Source: Clostridiales bacterium
Lineage (GTDB): Bacteria > Bacillota > Clostridia > Oscillospirales > Butyricicoccaceae
Length of the DNA: 33,229 nt
Direction: 5' to 3'
NCBI GenBank assembly: GCA_004555915.1
Contig: SFJM01000030.1
Coordinates: 1 to 33,229, forward strand
Numbering within the stretch: the first letter of the stretch is position 1; each line of letters begins with the position of its first letter. The notes beneath the pieces were generated by a model, which saw only the letters and a program-made list of their open reading frames with translations, was not told where the DNA came from and did not search any database. The position numbers and the translations under genes were made by a program. This document shows positions 29,693 to 33,229 of this stretch, piece after piece.

Positions 29693-30916
29693 TCAGATCA
29701 TCCACACGGGGACAATGTATGTGCTGCTGTCGATTGCGCTCAATGTCTCCCGAAGGCAGATGATCGCGCCTGTCCCTCTCGGTACGGAGGCCTTATCCAG
29801 CAGCTTGAAAGCGCCCGTAATTTGTGTGGGCGGGTTGATGCTTTTTTTGATCTCGATGGGGTGCAGCTGACCGTCGCTCTCCATAATCAGATCGATCTCG
29901 TTGCTGTTCTTGTCCCGGTAATAATGCAGCAGGCAATCCTTGGCGCTGTTGCTGTAGGTCTTGATGATTTCCGACACGACATAGTTTTCTAAGACAGCTC
30001 CGTTGATTGCGCCGTTCATCAGAATTTCGGGGTTTGAGTACCGGGTCAGATAGGAGACCAGCCCTGTATCGAAGAAATACATCTTCGGCGTTTTGATCGT
30101 CCGCTTCAGAAGATTGTTGGAGTAGGGGTGCAGGAAGAACACGATCCCCGATTTTTCAAGCTCCTTCATCCAGCGCTTTGCGGTATCGTCACTGACCCCC
30201 ACATCCCCGGCGATGTCATGCAGGTTCAGCATTTGGCCGCTTCTGCAGGCGGCAGCACGGATGAAATCGGCAAACATCACCTTATCCACACCGGGAATGT
30301 CGGTGGTCACATCCCGGTCGATATAGGTCTGAATATAGCTGCTGTAAAACACATCCCGGTCTTTATACTTGCCGCTCCTGTGGCCGGGGAGTGCGCCGTC
30401 CCAAATCCTTTGATAGATCTCATTCGGTGTGGCTGGGGAAAGCAACGCCTTGCGCTTCTGCAATTCGTCAAGCTCCAACGAAAAGGGTGAAACCTCCATT
30501 GCACCGCAAAGCTCCGACTGTGACAGTGCCGACATATGAAGAATGGCGGTTCTTCCGGCCAGCGACTCCTGCGCCAACTCCATCAGGCGATACGCCTGAG
30601 AACCGGTCAGCCAGTAGGAGCCGGGTGCAGCGCCGTTATCCACGGCGATCTTAATATATGAAAACAGCTCCGGTGCATACTGAACCTCATCGATGAGAAC
30701 CGGCGCGGGGTGCAGCTTCAGAAACATGGCAGGATCGGTTTTGGCAAGCCTGCGCTCCTCCAAATCGTCCAGCGAAACCTCGGCTCGTGCCGTCCCCTCC
30801 ATCAGATGCCGCAGCATGGTGGATTTTCCCACCTGACGCGGACCGGTTAGCAGCACACAAGCATACTCCTCGCTTACCGCTATAAACTTCTTTTCAAGCT
30901 GTCTCTCAATATACAT
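29693..30916 (-). CDS. AAA_14 ATPase with DUF4143 domain
   Basis: A 407-aa protein. The N-terminal ATPase has Walker A GPRQVGKS at 25-32 and Walker B PVLIDEVQ at 72-79, with sensor region SYWLTGSQAYRLM. The middle contains a winged-helix-like segment (LNLHDIAGDVGVSDDTAKRWMKELEKSGIVFFL). The C-terminal DUF4143 domain has the nuclease-like pattern NEIDLIMESDGQLHPIEIKKS. These ATPases are widespread in anaerobes, often horizontally acquired, and their role is unknown; toxin- or defence-like functions have been suggested. Start at 30916 behind AAGGAGG. The promoter region holds two matching palindromic repeats, which suggests self-regulation. Confidence 0.88.
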   Translation of the reverse strand: MYIERQLEKKFIAVSEEYACVLLTGPRQVGKSTMLRHLMEGTARAEVSLDDLEERRLAKTDPAMFLKLHPAPVLIDEVQYAPELFSYIKIAVDNGAAPGSYWLTGSQAYRLMELAQESLAGRTAILHMSALSQSELCGAMEVSPFSLELDELQKRKALLSPATPNEIYQRIWDGALPGHRSGKYKDRDVFYSSYIQTYIDRDVTTDIPGVDKVMFADFIRAAACRSGQMLNLHDIAGDVGVSDDTAKRWMKELEKSGIVFFLHPYSNNLLKRTIKTPKMYFFDTGLVSYLTRYSNPEILMNGAINGAVLENYVVSEIIKTYSNSAKDCLLHYYRDKNSNEIDLIMESDGQLHPIEIKKSINPPTQITGAFKLLDKASVPRGTGAIICLRETLSAIDSSTYIVPVWMI

Positions 30917-30930
30917 TACCCTGCCTCCTT

Positions 30931-31025
30931 TAGGCCAAAATACGATGCACCTTTATTATAGCCTAAGTGAGAGGAAAAATCAATAGATTTTAGGCTAAAA
31001 TACGATGCACTTGTATTTTAGCCTA
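30931..31025 (-). promoter_or_regulatory. promoter of the AAA_14 gene with two 35-bp palindromic repeats
   Basis: TTGATT (30983-30978), 17 bases, then TATAAT (30960-30955) form a near-consensus minus-strand promoter. Two related 35-bp elements lie at 30931-30965 and 30991-31025, exactly 60 bases apart. The second is a perfect palindrome, TAGGCTAAAATA and TATTTTAGCCTA around an 11-base centre. The first is an imperfect copy that contains the -10 box. A protein bound at both would block transcription, so this is a likely operator pair. Confidence 0.75.
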
Positions 31026-31075
31026 TATGGGCAGCAATTATGCGTGTCTGCACAGGCTTTCACCATTCATGTAAA

Positions 31076-31102
31076 AGTCGCCCGATTTCAAATCAGGCGA
31101 CT
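31076..31102 (-). terminator. terminator of the metallophosphoesterase gene
   Basis: AGTCGCCCGATTT (31076-31088) pairs with AAATCAGGCGACT (31090-31102) with one mismatch. On the minus strand ACTTTTAC follows. It lies about 30 bases past the phosphoesterase stop. Confidence 0.7.
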
Positions 31103-31130
31103 GAGCAGACGGCACTTGTCATTCCCCCCA

Positions 31131-31727
31131 TCAAAGAGCGTCGGGATTTTCTTCATGGTACCTTGCATCTCCTTCTATAATCTCATCCAGCGTTCTCGGC
31201 GTGTAATCCATATACGGCATCATGCAACCGACATTGATGAAGTTACCGTTCGGCGTGCCGTAACCGGTGGAATTTGCCTTTACCTCACAGCGCAGCTTTG
31301 CGATATATTCATATTCAATCGTCTGATGGACATGCCCGTAGAGCATGAACGCTGTCGAAGCGAAGCTGGCACGGAAGAAGGGAATCGGATAATGACACAT
31401 CACAACATGCTTGCCGCTGTCCTTGATTTCCTTCAAGTCCGTAATTTCTTGGAACATACGCTTTGTGGCAGCGCTGAATTGCTTGGGATCGTGATTGCCC
31501 CGTATCAGCACCTTGTTGCCGCCAAGCGAACCAACAATATACGGCCACTCGCTTTCCTTTGCCCAGATGAAATCGCCAAGAATGTATACCGTGTCATCGC
31601 TGCGTACTCTGGCGTTCCAGTTTTCTATGAGCTTGTTATTCATCTCATTGACATCCGCGAAGGGCCTGTTATCAAACCGCAGAATATTTTCATGCCCGAT
31701 ATGCAAATCAGAAATATAGTAATTCAT
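31131..31727 (-). CDS. calcineurin-like metallophosphoesterase
   Basis: A 198-aa phosphoesterase with every metal-binding motif: DLHIGH at 7-12, GDFIW, GNHD, CHYP and GHVH. The length is normal for the single-domain YfcE/MJ0936-like class. The substrate is unknown (phosphodiester, nucleotide or protein phosphate). The start at 31727 (MNYYISDLHIGHENI) has AGAAAGGAA upstream; the frame extends to 31790, but that segment lies in the terminator of the preceding gene. Next to a nucleotidyltransferase it could form a make-and-break nucleotide pair, which is inference only. Confidence 0.9.
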   Translation of the reverse strand: MNYYISDLHIGHENILRFDNRPFADVNEMNNKLIENWNARVRSDDTVYILGDFIWAKESEWPYIVGSLGGNKVLIRGNHDPKQFSAATKRMFQEITDLKEIKDSGKHVVMCHYPIPFFRASFASTAFMLYGHVHQTIEYEYIAKLRCEVKANSTGYGTPNGNFINVGCMMPYMDYTPRTLDEIIEGDARYHEENPDAL

Positions 31728-31764
31728 TGCGTTCCTTTCTGTTGTGTCTTTGAATGCCATAAAA

Positions 31765-31805
31765 AGCCTCCGTATTCTTGCGATGGCCACAATAATACGG
31801 AGGCT
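31765..31805 (-). terminator. terminator after the Met/Asp-rich gene
   Basis: A perfect 12-bp stem, AGCCTCCGTATT (31765-31776) with AATACGGAGGCT (31794-31805), followed on the minus strand by TTTTTATGG. It closes the nucleotidyltransferase / mini-protein operon. Confidence 0.85.
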
Positions 31806-31837
31806 TCATTGTTCTTTCAGATGTGCAATATGGTTAG

Positions 31838-32020
31838 TTATTCATCTTCATCATCGTCGTTTGGCCAAGATGAGATCATGTGAATATCACCGGTATCCAT
31901 ATCCATTGCCATATTGTTACCCATTCTCATCATAAGGTCACCGTCAGAATCCATTGCCATATTATCTGAAATCGAAAAAGCAAAATCTCCGTCTTCAAAG
32001 TCAAAAAAGTGTTTTCCCAT
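31838..32020 (-). CDS. 60-aa Met- and Asp-rich mini-protein
   Basis: I do not recognise a family. The protein starts GKHFFDFEDGDFAFSISD, then has two related units, NMAMDSDGDLMMRMG and NMAMDMDTGDIHMIS, and ends in an acidic run (NDDDEDE). Eight methionines occur within about 30 residues, and there are no Cys. The D-x-D-x-D spacing (DSDGD) recalls calcium- or other metal-binding loops, but the flanking pattern of an EF-hand is not seen. AAGGAGATATTCTG precedes the ATG, 12 bases after the nucleotidyltransferase stop, so it is probably co-transcribed with that gene. Confidence 0.78.
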   Translation of the reverse strand: MGKHFFDFEDGDFAFSISDNMAMDSDGDLMMRMGNNMAMDMDTGDIHMISSWPNDDDEDE

Positions 32021-32032
32021 CAGAATATCTCC

Positions 32033-32686
32033 TTATCTGAAGTATTTGTAATAGATTTCGTTGACCGCTTCAACATATACGATAAAAGAAGGATGCGTGT
32101 TGTCTTGGCGAGAAAGATACATGTTCTTCAACCCAACGTACCTATCTCTGACCTCTTGCCATAGTCCCTCTGCTTTTATTGCATCGGCTTTTTCCTTCAC
32201 ATCGTGAGATTTTGGGACTTCATTCCATGTGTATTGATCGTAGCCAAAACAGAAAGCGTTTTTATTATGAATGAGTCTCATATAATCTCCGTTGCGATTT
32301 TTAGTTAGAATTGCAACATCGAAGCTGAATTCAACATTTGGCGAATCATTGAAATGTAAAAGCGTGGTTAAGCAGGATCTTGAATCCATAGCATCCGAAA
32401 AGAAATCCTTTCTCTCAGCCTTATTAAGCGCATTCCGAACTGTATCTTTCAGTAGCCGTAAGTCTTTCCAATATCTTTCGTCCGCTTTTATGACAACGAG
32501 GTTGTAGTCAAGATCGTAAGGTCCATTTCCATTCCTTGTTATCAAGTTTTTTGCACCGCTTCCGACAAGCGAAAACTGAGCAATAATATTCTTGCTCTTT
32601 AGTATCTCACAAGTCTTAGTCAGAACGGAGGCGCAATCGGAACGATATCGCTTCGATTCGGATTCACAAACAATTTCATAGGCCAT
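32033..32686 (-). CDS. polymerase-beta-type nucleotidyltransferase
   Basis: A 217-aa protein with the nucleotidyltransferase signature: SLVGSGAKN (Gly42, Ser43), then PYDLDYNLVV (Asp58, Asp60), and a third carboxylate in VEFSFDVAIL (Asp123). This Gly-Ser / DxD / D layout is shared by kanamycin-type transferases, MNT-type antitoxins and CD-NTases; the sequence does not decide among them. Start at 32686 has AAGGAG 6 bases upstream; an upstream start at 32731 is unlikely. The DNA is visibly more AT-rich than the conjugation genes, a sign of separate acquisition. No neighbouring HEPN or CBASS effector was recognised. Confidence 0.75.
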   Translation of the reverse strand: MAYEIVCESESKRYRSDCASVLTKTCEILKSKNIIAQFSLVGSGAKNLITRNGNGPYDLDYNLVVIKADERYWKDLRLLKDTVRNALNKAERKDFFSDAMDSRSCLTTLLHFNDSPNVEFSFDVAILTKNRNGDYMRLIHNKNAFCFGYDQYTWNEVPKSHDVKEKADAIKAEGLWQEVRDRYVGLKNMYLSRQDNTHPSFIVYVEAVNEIYYKYFR

Positions 32687-32741
32687 AACATTCTCCTTTT
32701 TCTCCCACGCCGCCCATTTATGATCTAGCATAAATCATATC

Positions 32742-32769
32742 ATTATACTCCTGATTATATAGTTGTCAA
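32742..32769 (-). promoter_or_regulatory. consensus promoter of the nucleotidyltransferase operon
   Basis: TTGACA (32769-32764) and TATAAT (32747-32742) are both perfect, with a 16-base spacer. Just downstream TTTATG and CATAAA form an inverted repeat around ATCTAG (32718-32735), a possible operator over the transcription start. Confidence 0.8.
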
Positions 32770-32846
32770 GATAGAAGTTCAATTTTTTACAACAAATCTC
32801 GAAAAGTCTCGAGTATTCTTGGGAGAAGGCATGAAATTTCTCTACC

Positions 32847-33002
32847 TCATTTCATCACCTTGATGATCAGCTCGTTCACATCCTCTGTCGGTTTTCCGGC
32901 AGAAAGAAGCTTGTTGCGAAAAGCAAGAAGCGCTCCCCGCAACAGCCGCGCCTCGTCAGGGGACAGCTCAACCATTCGTTTCTCTGCTTTACGGCGAAAC
33001 AT
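32847..33002 (-). CDS. 51-aa KPTED-type ICE protein
   Basis: A short gene with GGAGGT 7 bases before its ATG. The product begins FRRKAEKRMVELSPDEARLL and carries LAFRNKLLSAGKPTEDVNELIIKVM, the same core as the 56-aa protein upstream of virD4 (MDFRNDLL...KPTEDINDLILKV). Helical, soluble, function unknown. It has its own promoter, with a small palindrome between the boxes. The presence of two family members in one element suggests a shared small ICE regulator or adaptor family, which is inference. Confidence 0.75.
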   Translation of the reverse strand: MFRRKAEKRMVELSPDEARLLRGALLAFRNKLLSAGKPTEDVNELIIKVMK

Positions 33003-33031
33003 TTACAGCACCTCCATTCCTGCCTGACTTC

Positions 33032-33060
33032 ATTGTATCCGCAGATGCGCATCCTAGCAA
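33032..33060 (-). promoter_or_regulatory. promoter of the 51-aa gene with a palindrome in the spacer
   Basis: TTGCTA (33060-33055), 17 bases, then TACAAT (33037-33032), 30 bases before the ATG. GATGCGCATC (33044-33053), a 10-base palindrome, fills the spacer and could be an operator. Confidence 0.55.
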
Positions 33061-33091
33061 ATGTGCAAATGAAAATCTTCCGAAAAGCGAA

Positions 33092-33119
33092 TACGGCAGC
33101 CTGTTGAAAGGCTGCCGTA
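33092..33119 (-). terminator. hairpin terminator after the hydrolase-like gene
   Basis: TACGGCAGCC (33092-33101) and GGCTGCCGTA (33110-33119) form a perfect 10-bp stem with an 8-base loop, 17 bases past the stop at 33137. The following T content is low, so termination may be moderate. Confidence 0.6.
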
Positions 33120-33136
33120 GATCGACAAACTGGAAT

Positions 33137-33229
33137 TTATTTGGAAGATTTTATTATCCATTCATCAAGAAATTTCATTTGTTCATCCGTATGAAACCAA
33201 TGCTCTCCATTTTTCATAATAGAAAGTGT
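33137..33229 (-). CDS. C-terminal end of an alpha/beta-hydrolase-like gene (partial)
   Basis: The last 30 codons of a minus-strand gene that enters from the right edge. The ending MKNGEHWFHTDEQMKFLDEWI is of the kind seen at the C-terminus of alpha/beta hydrolases, where the His of GEHWFHT is the catalytic histidine. Too little is visible for a firm call; a small independent peptide starting at the Met is less likely because the frame is open to the edge. Confidence 0.5.
   Translation of the reverse strand, partial: TLSIMKNGEHWFHTDEQMKFLDEWIIKSSK

Noticed and set aside
30931..31025. CRISPR-like repeats
   Set aside because: Only two copies with one spacing; palindromes coincide with a promoter, so an operator explains them better. 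No cas genes are present.
1..33229. tRNA or rRNA genes, insertion sequences
   Set aside because: No cloverleaf, ribosomal sequence or transposase was seen on either strand by eye; a dedicated scan was not possible.

Overview
The window reads as part of an integrative and conjugative element (ICE) of the Tn1549/CTn type from a low-GC Gram-positive gut anaerobe (Clostridia, probably Oscillospiraceae/Lachnospiraceae). The evidence is the gene set: MobC, a MOBP-type relaxase, a PcfB-like protein, VirD4, a small Maff2-type membrane protein, a TrbL/VirB6-like protein, PrgI, VirB4, class B sortase and a CHAP hydrolase, together with DUF3848, DUF3991/Toprim, YodL/DUF3846, ParM/ParR and ArdC-like accessories and strong AGGAGG ribosome binding sites. 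Assignments rest on protein motifs and remembered family features, not on a search. Neither ICE end nor its own integrase is visible. Almost every gene is on the minus strand, so transcription runs from high to low coordinates.

Layout, right to left in transcription order. (1) 33229-29693, accessory: the tail of an alpha/beta-hydrolase-like gene, a 51-aa KPTED-type protein, a nucleotidyltransferase, a Met/Asp-rich mini-protein, a metallophosphoesterase, and an AAA_14/DUF4143 ATPase whose promoter carries two palindromic 35-bp repeats. (2) 29580-25969, ICE replication/maintenance: DUF3848, DUF3991-Toprim, YodL/DUF3846, ParM, ParR and a small beta-rich protein. (3) 25964-11710, conjugation: a nested inverted repeat that is a candidate oriT, then mobC, relaxase, pcfB, ArdC-like, a 56-aa KPTED-type protein, virD4, the Maff2-like gene, trbL-like, [cargo], prgI, virB4, srtB and CHAP. 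The cargo is an AAA15 ATPase plus RloB pair with its own promoter and terminator, inserted between trbL and prgI; it resembles the PARIS/OLD class of ATPase-TOPRIM defence. (4) 11667-10320, a small regulatory region with two HTH proteins and a SLOG/DUF1273 protein. (5) 10158-1, a type I restriction-modification locus.

The restriction-modification locus is the most unusual part. It encodes HsdR, an HsdM fused to a complete ADP-ribosylglycohydrolase domain, a second distinct HsdM, a half-length HsdS, a two-TRD HsdS broken by a frameshift near its 3' end, a tyrosine recombinase, and a promoterless HsdS cassette running off the left edge. Short direct repeats at the conserved HsdS helices flank these modules, which points to recombinase-driven exchange of target recognition domains. 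The genes from hsdR to hsdS overlap or nearly abut, so they are probably one operon. The working picture is a conjugative element carrying two antiviral islands (shuffling type I RM with an ADP-ribose-removing domain, and AAA15-RloB) plus an ArdC-like antirestriction homologue.
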